The notes under the pieces are model-generated. The model was given only the letters and a program-made list of their open reading frames with translations. It had not been told where the DNA came from and did not search any database. From contig NZ_CP088262.1 of assembly GCF_021117365.1 (NCBI RefSeq), forward strand, positions 2,561,001 to 2,625,000: a stretch of 64,000 bases of DNA, written 5' to 3'. Both the position numbers and the translations under genes were made by a program. The number at the start of each line of letters is the position of its first letter. Position 1 is the stretch's first letter. This DNA comes from Nocardioides sp. cx-173. GTDB lineage: Bacteria > Actinomycetota > Actinomycetes > Propionibacteriales > Nocardioidaceae. Shown piece after piece: positions 28,670-38,612 of this stretch.

Positions 28670-28691
28670 GCTGGATGAACTATTCGGTAAC
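28670..28691 (-). promoter_or_regulatory. Candidate PHO box upstream of the nuclease gene
   Basis: On the minus strand GTTACCGAATA is followed directly by GTTCATCCAGC, two 11-base units resembling the GTTCACC direct repeats bound by PhoP in actinobacteria. They end 86 bases before the start codon, with a possible -10 TAGGGT at 28642-28637. Phosphate control would suit a nuclease/5'-nucleotidase. Confidence 0.4.
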
Positions 28692-28747
28692 GACCGGGAC
28701 ACGGACGCGAGATTTGTCCGAATCCCAAGCCCGCTACGGGATCAGTC

Positions 28748-29371
28748 TCAGGTGGAGGGTGAGACCGGGCTCGCCCGGCGTGCCCGGCGCACGTCGCGGA
28801 AGAACTCGTAGCCCGACCAGAGCGTCATCGCCACCGCGCCCGCGAGCAGCACCTCGAAGAGGTAGAACAGCACCTCGCCAGGGACCTCCAGTGCGCCGTC
28901 GAGCTGACGCAGGGGCAGGGTCAGCCCGCCGAGGGCGAGGGCCTGGAGCACGGTCTTGATCTTCCCGCTCTGCGCGGCGGCGATGACGACGTGCTTGAGC
29001 ACCGAGAGCCGCAGCAGGGTCACGCTCCACTCGCGCAGGAGCACCACGATGGTGACCCACCACCAGATGTCGCCCACGATCGAGAGCCCGATGAAGGCCA
29101 TGCCGGTGATCGCCTTGTCGGCGATGGGGTCGGCGATCTTGCCGAAGTCGGTGACCAGGTTGCGGGCCCGGGCGATGTCGCCGTCGATCTTGTCGGTGAT
29201 CATCGCGGCCAGGAAGATCCCGTAGGCCACGCACCGCCACAGGATCGAGTCGCCGCCGTCGACGAGCAGTGCCCAGCCGAAGAACGGCACCATCAGGATG
29301 CGCAGCGTGGTCAGGGCGTTCGGCAGGTTCCAGTTGGAGCCGGTGGACATCTGCGGGTCGACGGCGCTCAC
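28748..29371 (-). CDS. pgsA: CDP-diacylglycerol--glycerol-3-phosphate 3-phosphatidyltransferase
   Basis: This 207-residue membrane enzyme has about five hydrophobic segments and the complete CDP-alcohol phosphotransferase motif in [12 protein letters not shown] followed by [12 protein letters not shown]. It makes phosphatidylglycerol phosphate. The GTG at 29371 overlaps the rimO stop (GTGA); an internal ATG at 29350 is an alternative start. pgsA normally precedes cinA; here the 4.8-kb nuclease gene lies between them. Confidence 0.94.
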   Translation of the reverse strand: MSAVDPQMSTGSNWNLPNALTTLRILMVPFFGWALLVDGGDSILWRCVAYGIFLAAMITDKIDGDIARARNLVTDFGKIADPIADKAITGMAFIGLSIVGDIWWWVTIVVLLREWSVTLLRLSVLKHVVIAAAQSGKIKTVLQALALGGLTLPLRQLDGALEVPGEVLFYLFEVLLAGAVAMTLWSGYEFFRDVRRARRASPVSPST

Positions 29372-30843
29372 GTGGCCGTCGCCTCCGCGACCAGGTCGAC
29401 ACCCTCGGTGGCCACGACGAGCGCCGGCACCAGGTCGCCGACGCGGACGCCAGTCGGCAGACCGGTCACGGTCGTGGTGCCGTCGACCTCGGGTCCCTGG
29501 TGCGTGCCTCGCCCCTCGGCGACGTCGCCGTCCAGGGACTCGACCAGCACCAGGACCCGCTCGCCGATGCGCTCCTCGGCACGCTGCGCGTTGAGCTCCT
29601 CCACCAGAGCGCTCACGTGCTCGAGCCGGGCGCGGACCTCGTCCTCGTCGAGCTTGCCGTCGTAGGACGCGGCCTCGGTGCCGTCCTCGTCGGAGTAGCC
29701 GAACACGCCGGTCACGTCCATGCGGGCGGCGACCAGGAAGTCGCACAGCGTCTCCAGGTCGGCCTCGGTCTCGCCGGGGAACCCGACGATGACGTTGGAG
29801 CGCACCCCCGCCTGCGGCGCATGGGCCCGGACCTGGTCGAGCAGGCCCAGGAAGCTGTCGGGATCGCCGAAGCGGCGCATCCGCCGCAGCACCGTGGCGC
29901 TGGCGTGCTGGAAGGAGAGGTCGAAGTACGGCGCCACCCCGGGCGTGGTCGCGATCGCCTCGATCAGTCCGGGCCGGGTCTCGGCGGGCTGCAGGTAGGA
30001 GACCCGGACCCGGTCGACGCCGTCGATCGCCGCGAGCTCCGGCAGCAGGGTCTCGAGCAGCCGAAGGTCGCCGAGGTCCTTGCCGTAGGACGTGGAGTTC
30101 TCACTGACCAGGAACAGCTCGCGCGCGCCCTGCTCGGCCAGCCAGCGCGCCTCCTGCAGGACGTCGCTGGGGCGGCGGCTGACGAAGGAGCCACGGAAGG
30201 CCGGGATGGCGCAGAACGAGCAGCGCCGGTCGCAGCCACTGGCCAGCTTGAGCGCGGCCATCGGGCCTGCGTCCAGCCGGCGACGTACGGCACGAGGACC
30301 GGTCGCCGGGCCACCGAGACCGACCGTGGTGACGTCGGCGGCGTCGCCGTGCCCCGGGACCGGCACCGTGGAGGCCGCGCGCTCCACGGGCGAGATCGGC
30401 AGCAGCAGCCGGCGGTCCTGCGGGGTGTGCGGGTGGTGGGTCTCCCCCGCGACGATCGAGCGCAGCCGCGCTGCGATGTCGGGGTAGTCGTCGAAGCCCA
30501 GCACCGCGTCGGCCTCGGGCAGCGACTCGGCGAGGTCCTTGCCGTAGCGCTCGGCGAGGCAGCCGACGGCCACGACGGCCTGCGCGCGACCGCCCTGGTC
30601 GGCCGACGCCTTGAGGTCGGCGGCCTGGAGCAGGGTGTCGACCGAGTCCTTCTTGGCGGCCTCCACGAAGCCGCAGGTGTTGACCACGACGGTGTCGGCG
30701 GTGGCCGGGTCGTCGACGAGCAGGAACCCGTCGGCCTCGAGCCGCCCGGCGAGCTCCTCGGAGTCGACCTCGTTGCGGGCACACCCGAGGGTCACCATCG
30801 CCACCGACAGCAGGGGGCGGGAGTCAGTCGTGTGGATGGCCAT
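29368..30843 (-). CDS. rimO: Ribosomal protein S12 methylthiotransferase RimO
   Basis: This 491-residue enzyme adds a methylthio group to an aspartate of ribosomal protein S12. It has the N-terminal UPF0004 domain ([31 protein letters not shown]), the radical-SAM motif CDRRCSFC, and a C-terminal TRAM domain. The ATG at 30843 is chosen; a GTG two codons upstream is possible and neither has a clear ribosome binding site. It is coupled to pgsA by GTGA and lies in the conserved ftsK-rimO-pgsA order. Confidence 0.95.
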   Translation of the reverse strand: MAIHTTDSRPLLSVAMVTLGCARNEVDSEELAGRLEADGFLLVDDPATADTVVVNTCGFVEAAKKDSVDTLLQAADLKASADQGGRAQAVVAVGCLAERYGKDLAESLPEADAVLGFDDYPDIAARLRSIVAGETHHPHTPQDRRLLLPISPVERAASTVPVPGHGDAADVTTVGLGGPATGPRAVRRRLDAGPMAALKLASGCDRRCSFCAIPAFRGSFVSRRPSDVLQEARWLAEQGARELFLVSENSTSYGKDLGDLRLLETLLPELAAIDGVDRVRVSYLQPAETRPGLIEAIATTPGVAPYFDLSFQHASATVLRRMRRFGDPDSFLGLLDQVRAHAPQAGVRSNVIVGFPGETEADLETLCDFLVAARMDVTGVFGYSDEDGTEAASYDGKLDEDEVRARLEHVSALVEELNAQRAEERIGERVLVLVESLDGDVAEGRGTHQGPEVDGTTTVTGLPTGVRVGDLVPALVVATEGVDLVAEATAT

Positions 30844-30910
30844 GATCACTGTCGAGTATGCCCGTCAGCCCTGCCCGCCGTCGAAACGGCGCAGAGCCCC
30901 GCACCGCCGC

Positions 30911-32548
30911 TCAGCGGACGACGTAGGTGGCGGAGGACTCCTGGCCGGTCTTGCCCATCTCGCCGCGGTCGTCGCCGGCGATGCTCACGGTGACCGAGCC
31001 GTCGCTGGACTGCACCCGCACGGGTGGCGCGACCTTGAGCGTGACGCTCTGCATGAAGGCGACGGCGCCGTCGTAGACGATGTTGCCGCCGGCGTCGCGG
31101 ACGACCACGGTCGCACCGCCACCGCTCGCGGTCAGCACGAAGGGCACCTTGGGTGCGTTGGCGCTGGTGCCGTTGGCGAGGCCGCCGCTGGCGTTGAGGC
31201 GCGGGCGCTCGTCGACCTTGGTGCCGCCGCTGGTGACCAGGTGGACGATCGAGCCCACGAGCACGACCGCCATCACCGCGGCCACGAGGACCGACCAGTT
31301 GGGCCCGCCGCGGGTGCCGCGGATCGACCCGCCGAACCCGGTCGCGAGCTCGGACTCGAACACCCGGCGTGGGTCGACCGGCGCGTCGGCGTACCGCTCG
31401 TCGTAGGAGGCGAGCAGCGGCGCCACGTCGACGCCGAGGACCCGCGAGAGCGTGCGCAGGTGACCGCGGGCGTAGAAGTCGCCGCCACAGGGCGCGAAGT
31501 CGTCGACCTCGATCGCCTCGATGACGTGCGGACGGATCCGGGTGCGGTCGGCGAGCTGGTCGACGGTGAGACCCAGGCGGGTCCGGGCGGCGGCCAGCTC
31601 GGGTCCGATCACCGGGTCGGCGACCAGCGGCACGTCGGACAGGTCGCCGATGACCACCGTGCCGTCGTGCTCGGGACGCAGGTCCTCGCGCGTCCAGGCC
31701 TGGGTGTCCTCGGTCGTGAGCGGCCGGACGTTGTCGACCGGCTCCGGCTCCGGGTCGGGCACGTGGCGTGACTCCGACCGGGCCGCGCGCAGCAGGGCCC
31801 GCAGCGGGCCGGGGGTGGGGCTGGCCAGCGCCGCCGACACGGCGGGGGCCGCTGCCGGCCCGGCCTCCTCCGTGCGCTCGTCGACCACCTCGTCCTCGAC
31901 GGGCTGGTCGACGGGCTCGTCCGCGGACTCGCTCACGGGCTCGTCGACGGGCTCGTCGAGGGGGTGGGCGGCGACCGACTCGTCCGTGAGGGGCTCGCTC
32001 TCGGCGTCGTCGAGCTCGTCTGCGGGCACCAGGTCGATCTCGACCACGTCGGCGGTGTAGTCGGAGTGGGCGAGCAGGGTGACGGCGAGATCGTCGCCGG
32101 CGCCGGTCACGTGGGAGGCGAGGCCCAGGCGGACTCCCCACTCGGTGCCGTCGGCGCCGAAGACGTCGAGCCGGCCGTCGCGCAACGGACCGCGGGGGGC
32201 CAGGTGCTCGACGCGCTCGACCTCCGACCACGGCAGGCCGTGCCAGGACCGGCCGCGGCGCACGCGCAGGCCGTGCTCGTCGGCCACCAGCAGCGGCGCG
32301 CGGGCGTCGAGCAGCGCGGCGAGATAGACCCCGCCCAGCAGGGCCATGACGCCGAACAGCGACCAGTCGAGGACCGAGCCGGTGTCGGTGGCGCGCACCA
32401 GGTAGGCGATCGCCAGCACGGCGCCGGCGACGCCGATGGCGGCGGCCAGCGGCACCCGGCGGCGCACCTCCGTGGTGGCCGGCACGTCGGTCACGTCGGG
32501 CTCGTCGGTCTCGTTCTGGGCCACGGCGGTGTTGCTCACGTCGGTCAC
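30911..32548 (-). CDS. RodZ-like membrane protein with extra N-terminal membrane domain
   Basis: This is a 545-residue protein. Two hydrophobic helices near the N-terminus are followed by a PH-like stretch (LRVRRGRSWHGLPWSEVERVEHL). An acidic Pro/Glu/Val-rich linker (PLDEPVDEPVSE) comes next, then a RodZ-type helix-turn-helix (from about residue 316, ARTRLGLTVDQLADRTRI), a third transmembrane helix (about 420-445) and a beta-rich DUF4115-like tail. RodZ links the cytoskeleton and wall synthesis. The GTG at 32548 overlaps the ftsK stop (GTGA). The N-terminal membrane/PH-like half is unusual for RodZ and its role is unknown. Confidence 0.82.
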   Translation of the reverse strand: MTDVSNTAVAQNETDEPDVTDVPATTEVRRRVPLAAAIGVAGAVLAIAYLVRATDTGSVLDWSLFGVMALLGGVYLAALLDARAPLLVADEHGLRVRRGRSWHGLPWSEVERVEHLAPRGPLRDGRLDVFGADGTEWGVRLGLASHVTGAGDDLAVTLLAHSDYTADVVEIDLVPADELDDAESEPLTDESVAAHPLDEPVDEPVSESADEPVDQPVEDEVVDERTEEAGPAAAPAVSAALASPTPGPLRALLRAARSESRHVPDPEPEPVDNVRPLTTEDTQAWTREDLRPEHDGTVVIGDLSDVPLVADPVIGPELAAARTRLGLTVDQLADRTRIRPHVIEAIEVDDFAPCGGDFYARGHLRTLSRVLGVDVAPLLASYDERYADAPVDPRRVFESELATGFGGSIRGTRGGPNWSVLVAAVMAVVLVGSIVHLVTSGGTKVDERPRLNASGGLANGTSANAPKVPFVLTASGGGATVVVRDAGGNIVYDGAVAFMQSVTLKVAPPVRVQSSDGSVTVSIAGDDRGEMGKTGQESSATYVVR

Positions 32549-35166
32549 AGCTCCCCCTGCAAGGTCATGATCACGGCGTCCAGCTCGTCGGGCTTCACCA
32601 GCACGTCGCGGGCCTTGGAGCCCTCGCTCGGCCCGACCACTCCCCTGCTCTCCATGATGTCCATCAGCCGGCCGGCCTTGGCGAAGCCGACGCGCAGCTT
32701 GCGCTGCAGCATCGACGTCGACCCGAACTGCGTGGTGACCACCAGCTCGATCGCCTGCACGACGAGGTCCATGTCGTCGCCGATGTCGTCGTCGATCTCG
32801 CGCTTGCTCTGCGCGGGCGCGGTGACGTCCTCGCGGTAGGTCGGCTCGAGCTGGCCCTTGCAGTGCGCGACGACCTGCGCGATCTCGGCCTCGGTCACCC
32901 ACGAGCCCTGCACGCGCACCGCCTTCGAGGCGCCCATCGGCAGGAACAGCCCGTCGCCCTGCCCGACCAGCTTCTCGGCGCCGGGCTGGTCCAGGATCAC
33001 CCGGCTGTCGGCCAGCGAGCTCGTGGCGAACGCCAGCCGCGACGGCACGTTGGCCTTGATCAGACCGGTGACGACGTCCACCGACGGCCGCTGGGTGGCC
33101 AGCACCAGGTGGATGCCGGCCGCACGGGCGAGCTGGGTGATGCGGACGACCGAGTCCTCGACGTCGCGCGGGGAGACCATCATCAGGTCGGCGAGCTCGT
33201 CGACGATCACCAGCAGGTAGGGGTACGGCGAGAGCACCCGCTCGCTGCCCGGCGGCACCTCGACCTTGCCGGCGCGGACCGCCTTGTTGAAGTCGTCGAT
33301 GTGGCGGAACCCGAAGTTGGCCAGGTCGTCGTAGCGCAGGTCCATCTCGCGCACGACCCACTGCAGCGCCTCGGCGGCCTTCTTGGGGTTCGTGATGATC
33401 GGGGTGATGAGGTGCGGCACGCCCTCGTAGGCGTTGAGCTCGACCCGCTTGGGGTCGACCATGATCATCCGCACCTCGTCGGGCGTGGAGCGCATCAGGA
33501 TCGAGGTGATCATCGAGTTGATGAACGATGACTTTCCCGAGCCGGTGGCACCGGCCACCAGCAGGTGCGGCATCTTCGCGAGGTTGGCGACGACGAAGCC
33601 GCCCTCCACGTCCTTGCCCAGGCCGGCCACCATCGGGTGGTGGTCGGAGCGCGCCGCGTTGGAGCGCAGCACATCCCCGAGCGAGACGATCTCCTTGTCG
33701 AGGTTGGGGATCTCGATCCCGATCGCGGACTTGCCGGGGATCGGGCTCAGGATCCGCACGTCGGCGGAGGCCACGGCGTAGGCGATGTTCTTGGAGAGGG
33801 CGGTGACCTTCTCGATCTTGACGGCCGGACCGACCTCGACCTCGTAGCGGGTGACCGTGGGGCCGCGGGTGTAGCCCGTGACCTGGGCGTCGATCCCGAA
33901 CTCGTCCATCACCTGCGTCAGCCGGCCCACGACGTCGTCGCTCGCCTTGGAGCGGGCCTTGTGGACCGACCCGGGCTTGAGGACCTCGTTGCCGGGCAGC
34001 GAGTAGGCGATGTCGCCCGACAGCGACAGCTGCTCGACGCGCTGCGGGATCGGCGTGTGCGGAGGCGGCTCGAGGTCGGCCTTCTCCGCCACCACGTCGG
34101 GCACGACCGGTGAGTCGGTGTCCATGATCTCGAGACCGGCATCCTCGGCCAGCGCGACGTCGATCGCGTCGGCCTTGCGGCGGCGCTTGGGCTTCTCCTC
34201 GACGACCGGGGTGTCGTAGGGGACGTCGCCGGTGTGCGGGTCGACGTCGAGGCCCTTGCGGCCACCGCGGGTGCGGATCGGCTGGGTGGCGTCCAGGCCG
34301 TCGTCGTCCTCGTCGTCCAGGTGGCGGCCGAGCGCGGAGTCGCGCAGCGCCGCGAGACGCTCCGGCACCCGGTAGAGCGGCGTGGCGGTGATGACCAGGG
34401 TGCCGAAGAACGCGAGCAGCACGAGCAGCGGTACGACGACGTAGGTCGACTGCAGCAGGTCCAGCAGCAGCGAGGAGACGACGAAGCCGACGGCCCCGCC
34501 GGCCTGCTGCAGGTTGCTGGAGTCGCCGACGGCGGGCTGGGGGTTGCCGTTGGCGATGTGGACGAGACCGAGGAGGCCCAGCGTGAACGCCGCCCAGCCG
34601 ACGAGTTGACGGCCCGCGGGGCCGGTGGCGACCGGGTCGCGCATCAGGCGGAGACCGGCGACCACGACCAGCAGCGGCACGAACCAGCCGACCTTGCCGA
34701 CCGAGCCGGCCACCGCCGTGCGGACGACCTCCATGACGCCGCCGGGCAGCTGGAACCACACCGCGCCCGCCACGACCACGGCGAGCCCGAACAGGAAGAG
34801 CCCGCCGCCGTCGCGCCGCTGCTCGGGCTCGAGGTCACGGGCCGTGTGGCCCACGCCCCGGGCGAGCGCGCCGACGCCGTGAGCGATGGCGAGCCACACC
34901 GCGGCGAGGCCACGGAAGACGGCGAGGAAGAGTCGGGCGACCGGCCCGGTCCCGGTGCGTACGGCGCGAGGCGCGGGGCGGCCCTTCGCCGGGGTGCGCT
35001 TCGCGGCGGCCGTCGTCCGGCCGCGGCTCTTCGCCTGGGTGGTCCTGCTGGGTGACTTCCGGGCACTCCGCGTTCGGGCGCTCGAGCCTCCTCGTCCGCT
35101 GCTCGACCTGGACGAAGGCGTGCTCTTGCTCCGCGAACCCGGCGGGGAAGACGTACGGGTCGCCAT
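32545..35166 (-). CDS. ftsK: DNA translocase FtsK
   Basis: This 873-residue motor pumps DNA at the division septum. It has a basic Ser/Arg/Lys-rich N-terminus (about 1-70), four to five membrane helices (about 75-260), a charged linker, the RecA-like motor with Walker A VAGATGSGKSSF near residue 535 and DELADLMM, and a C-terminal winged-helix gamma domain (about 805-873) that reads KOPS-type sites. The length and order match actinobacterial FtsK/SpoIIIE. The RodZ-like gene follows with a GTGA overlap. Confidence 0.97.
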   Translation of the reverse strand: MATRTSSPPGSRSKSTPSSRSSSGRGGSSARTRSARKSPSRTTQAKSRGRTTAAAKRTPAKGRPAPRAVRTGTGPVARLFLAVFRGLAAVWLAIAHGVGALARGVGHTARDLEPEQRRDGGGLFLFGLAVVVAGAVWFQLPGGVMEVVRTAVAGSVGKVGWFVPLLVVVAGLRLMRDPVATGPAGRQLVGWAAFTLGLLGLVHIANGNPQPAVGDSSNLQQAGGAVGFVVSSLLLDLLQSTYVVVPLLVLLAFFGTLVITATPLYRVPERLAALRDSALGRHLDDEDDDGLDATQPIRTRGGRKGLDVDPHTGDVPYDTPVVEEKPKRRRKADAIDVALAEDAGLEIMDTDSPVVPDVVAEKADLEPPPHTPIPQRVEQLSLSGDIAYSLPGNEVLKPGSVHKARSKASDDVVGRLTQVMDEFGIDAQVTGYTRGPTVTRYEVEVGPAVKIEKVTALSKNIAYAVASADVRILSPIPGKSAIGIEIPNLDKEIVSLGDVLRSNAARSDHHPMVAGLGKDVEGGFVVANLAKMPHLLVAGATGSGKSSFINSMITSILMRSTPDEVRMIMVDPKRVELNAYEGVPHLITPIITNPKKAAEALQWVVREMDLRYDDLANFGFRHIDDFNKAVRAGKVEVPPGSERVLSPYPYLLVIVDELADLMMVSPRDVEDSVVRITQLARAAGIHLVLATQRPSVDVVTGLIKANVPSRLAFATSSLADSRVILDQPGAEKLVGQGDGLFLPMGASKAVRVQGSWVTEAEIAQVVAHCKGQLEPTYREDVTAPAQSKREIDDDIGDDMDLVVQAIELVVTTQFGSTSMLQRKLRVGFAKAGRLMDIMESRGVVGPSEGSKARDVLVKPDELDAVIMTLQGEL

Positions 35167-35428
35167 ACGACCAAACTAGGCCACAGTCCCACCAGTCACA
35201 CGCACCACACGTGCGTGTCGCCGCCCGAGCCGTCGCGGCCCCTGCCGGCGGTCGCCCCAGAGCGCCTCGCCGGACGCGGCGCCCGGTGCCGCGTCACCGC
35301 GCCGACATCAGATTGTTTCGCGACGCGGTCCCGAAGCACTAGACCTTGCTGGGGATGTGTACCTAGTGTGCCAATCCGGTGCCCCGGACGACCGAGCCAC
35401 CGGATCACCCACTCGGGAGGAACAACCA

Positions 35429-38400
35429 GTGAAATTTCTCAAGACGGGGCTGAGCCTCGTACTTCTCGGAGGCGGCCTGGCGGCGCTTCCTGCGGCGCAG
35501 GCCACGGCCACGCCGTCGGCTCCGGGCGCCCCGGACTCCTTGGTGCAGAAGATGCGCAACGAGGCGTCCGGCACTGTCAAGATCACCCAGGACCGGGCCA
35601 CCGGCAAGATCGGGTTCGTCCGGGCCACGGGCGGCTCGGCCGACCTGCTGCCCGACGTCGACGGTCGCTCCAGCGGGGCGGCGGCCGCCAAGGCTCGCGC
35701 CTACCTCGACGACTACGCGCCGGCCTTCGGCGCCACCGCCGCCCAGCTCACCCAGTCCGGCGTCACCACCGGCGACTACGGCTGGACCGTCGACTTCGAC
35801 CAGTCCTACCGCGGCGTGCCCGTCTTCGGCGCCAAGGTGCGCGCCCACCTCGACCGCCAGGGTGACCTCACCTCGGTCAACGGCTACGCCGCCCCGGGCC
35901 TCAAGCTCGACACCACGCCCACGCTGAGTGCGCAGGAGGCAGCCACCCGGGCCGTCGCCATCGTGCGGGCCAAGTCCTCCACGCCCGATGCCCGGGTGGC
36001 GAAGACCGGCCTGAAGGCCAAGAACACCGACCTGATGATCTACCGCATGGGCTCGGCGCGCGGCGTCACCGGCGCGCCCGTCCTCAGCTACGTCGTCGAG
36101 GTCACCAACAAGACCACGGTGCGCGACATGGTCTTCCTCGACGCGCGCACCGGCAAGATCGTCAACCGCTACTCGATGATGAACGACGCGCTCGACCGCC
36201 GGCTCTACGAGGCCTCGGTCGACGACAACGGGACCCCGGCGGACCCCAGCGACGACGAGACCGTCTACACGCTCAAGTACAAGGAGGGCGACCCGCTCCC
36301 GGGCACGCTCGACACCGACCAGCTCAACGAGGTCGAGGGCACCGGCGAGGCGTACTGGTTCTTCCGCAACGCCTTCGGCCGCGACTCCTACGACGGCGCG
36401 GGCGCCACGATGATCACGGTCAACAACGAGCCGTCGATCAACTGCCCCAACGCCAACTGGAACGGCTCGACCACCAACTACTGCTCGGGCGTGAGCTCGG
36501 ACGACACCGTGGCTCACGAGTGGGGCCACGCCTACACCGAGTACACCTCGGGACTGATCTACCAGTGGCAGTCGGGCGCCATGAACGAGGCGTTCTCCGA
36601 CATCTGGGGCGAGAACGTCGACGCGCTCAACACCCGCTACAACGAGGCGCCCGACACGCGTCGCTCCGACGACCCGAGCGTGTGCTCGAAGTACACGCGC
36701 GGCGCCGTGGGCCTGACCATCAACAGCCCGGCGGACATCGCCGGTGCGTGCGACGCGGCCCCCGCCGCCTTCGGCCCGGTCTTCGACAAGACCGGCGTCA
36801 CCACCGACGTCGTCGTGGGCGCACCGCTGGACGGCTGCGCGCCGTTCACCAACGCGGGCGCCATCGCCGGCAAGTTCGTCTACGTCGACCGCGGCACGTG
36901 CACGTTCGGCGCGAAGGCCAACGCCGCCGAGGCTGCCGGCGCCACGGGGATCATCATCGGCAACAACGTCGCCGGCGAGGCCCCCTTCTCCCCCTCCGGG
37001 CAGGCCGACATCTACGGCGTCATGATCGGGCAGGCCGACGGCGCGAAGATCAAGGGCGCCACGGGCACCGTCAACGTCACGGTCAAGGACATCGACGAGG
37101 CGGCCAAGGACGACTCCTACCGCTGGCTCTCCGGCGAGGCCGACCCGGCCTTCGGCGGCGCGATCCGCGACATGTGGAACCCCACCTGCTACGGCGACCC
37201 CGGCAAGGTGTCCGACGCGGAGTACAAGTGCTCCGAGGACGACCACGGCGGGGTCCACAGCAACTCCGGTGTCGTCAACCACTCCTACGCCCTGCTGGTC
37301 GACGGCGGCACCTACAACGGGGTGACCGTCCCGGGCATCGGGCGCGACAAGGCCTCCGCCATCTACTGGCGGACGCAGAGCGAGTACCTCTTCCCGGTCG
37401 CCGACTTCACGGACCTGGCCGACGGCCTCGCGGCGTCCTGCACCGACCTGGTCGGGCAGGAGATCAAGCAGCTGACCCTCGAGCCCAACGCCACCCCGGC
37501 CGCGGCGGCGCCCATCACGGCGGCCGACTGCACGTCGGTGGCCCTGATGACCGACGCCGTGGAGCTGCGGCGCGACCCGACCCAGCAGTGCGAGTTCAAG
37601 CCGCTGCTGAAGAAGGGCGCACCGTCGCAGTGCGGCAAGAACTTCGTCAGCCGGGCGTCGTACTCGGAGGACTTCGAGGACGGGCTCGCCGGCTGGACCA
37701 AGAGCGAGGAGGTCGTGTTCGAGGGTGCCAGCGGCATCCCGTGGGAGGCCAAGTCGGCCGCCCCCGGCAGCCACCCCTCCAAGGTGGCCTACGCTCCGGA
37801 CCCGCCCGAGGCCGGTGACTGCCAGGCCGGCGCCGACGACGTGTCCAGCCGCAACTCGATCACCAGCCCGGTGATCAAGGTGCCGTCCGGCTCCTCCCCC
37901 ACGCTGTCCTTCGAGCACTACGTCGCCACGGAGTACGGCTTCGACGGCGGCAACGTGAAGATCAGCGTCGGCGGCGGCGACTTCAAGGTCATCCCGGCCA
38001 GCGCCTACCTCTTCAACGCTCCGGGGGCCACCCTGGAGCCGAAGCCCGACAACACCAGCCCGCTGGCCGGCGAGGTCGGCTTCACCGGCACCGACGGCGG
38101 CGAGAACCGCGGCTCGTGGGGCAAGTCGATCGTGGACCTGAAGAAGGCCGGCGCCAAGCGCGACCAGCAGGTCCGGATCCGCTTCGACATGGGCCGGGAC
38201 GGCTGTGGCGGGCTCGACGGCTGGTACGTCGACAACGTCAAGGTCGTCAGCTGCAAGAACAAGACGGCCCTCAACGCCCAGGCCCGCCCCAACGGCCGGG
38301 TCGCGGCCCGGCTCAAGGTGATCGGCTCCTCGGCCAAGCCCACCACGATGGTGCGCCTGGTCAAGAACGGCCGGTTCGTCGGCAAGGGCGTCGTCCGGAA

Positions 38401-38527
38401 GGGCTTCGGGATCATCTCCGTCCGCGGCCTGAAGCCGGGCCGTCACCGCATCGAGGTCCGCTTCGGCGGCTCGGACGCGCTGGCGGCGTCTCGCGACACC
38501 GTGACGATCTGGGTCAAGAAGAGGTGA
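35429..38527 (+). CDS. Secreted zinc metalloprotease (M4/M36 type) with PA domain
   Basis: This is a 1032-residue exported protein. It has a signal peptide ending near AAQATA (about 1-27), a fungalysin/thermolysin propeptide (about 50-230), and a catalytic domain with HEWGH near residue 362 and the glutamate zinc ligand in NEAFSDIWGE near 385. A protease-associated domain (about 447-552, FVYVDRGTCTFGAKAN) is inserted between them and the rest of the catalytic domain. A beta-sandwich adhesion domain and a basic Ig-like tail follow. The GTG at 35429 is chosen because GGGAGGAAC lies before it. The 262 bases upstream hold no gene and must contain its promoter. Confidence 0.92.
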   Translation: MKFLKTGLSLVLLGGGLAALPAAQATATPSAPGAPDSLVQKMRNEASGTVKITQDRATGKIGFVRATGGSADLLPDVDGRSSGAAAAKARAYLDDYAPAFGATAAQLTQSGVTTGDYGWTVDFDQSYRGVPVFGAKVRAHLDRQGDLTSVNGYAAPGLKLDTTPTLSAQEAATRAVAIVRAKSSTPDARVAKTGLKAKNTDLMIYRMGSARGVTGAPVLSYVVEVTNKTTVRDMVFLDARTGKIVNRYSMMNDALDRRLYEASVDDNGTPADPSDDETVYTLKYKEGDPLPGTLDTDQLNEVEGTGEAYWFFRNAFGRDSYDGAGATMITVNNEPSINCPNANWNGSTTNYCSGVSSDDTVAHEWGHAYTEYTSGLIYQWQSGAMNEAFSDIWGENVDALNTRYNEAPDTRRSDDPSVCSKYTRGAVGLTINSPADIAGACDAAPAAFGPVFDKTGVTTDVVVGAPLDGCAPFTNAGAIAGKFVYVDRGTCTFGAKANAAEAAGATGIIIGNNVAGEAPFSPSGQADIYGVMIGQADGAKIKGATGTVNVTVKDIDEAAKDDSYRWLSGEADPAFGGAIRDMWNPTCYGDPGKVSDAEYKCSEDDHGGVHSNSGVVNHSYALLVDGGTYNGVTVPGIGRDKASAIYWRTQSEYLFPVADFTDLADGLAASCTDLVGQEIKQLTLEPNATPAAAAPITAADCTSVALMTDAVELRRDPTQQCEFKPLLKKGAPSQCGKNFVSRASYSEDFEDGLAGWTKSEEVVFEGASGIPWEAKSAAPGSHPSKVAYAPDPPEAGDCQAGADDVSSRNSITSPVIKVPSGSSPTLSFEHYVATEYGFDGGNVKISVGGGDFKVIPASAYLFNAPGATLEPKPDNTSPLAGEVGFTGTDGGENRGSWGKSIVDLKKAGAKRDQQVRIRFDMGRDGCGGLDGWYVDNVKVVSCKNKTALNAQARPNGRVAARLKVIGSSAKPTTMVRLVKNGRFVGKGVVRKGFGIISVRGLKPGRHRIEVRFGGSDALAASRDTVTIWVKKR

Positions 38528-38545
38528 CCTGACCGCACCACCACC

Positions 38546-38577
38546 GAGGCCCCGCCGGAGCGATCCGGCGGGGCCTC
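38546..38577. terminator. Terminator hairpin between the metalloprotease and rnj genes
   Basis: A perfect 14-base stem (GAGGCCCCGCCGGA and its complement) with a GCGA loop lies between two convergent genes. It can serve both strands; no T run follows. Confidence 0.85.
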
Positions 38578-38612
38578 GTGCGTCTGCGGCCGGGGCGGCG
38601 GCGTCAGGGGCG

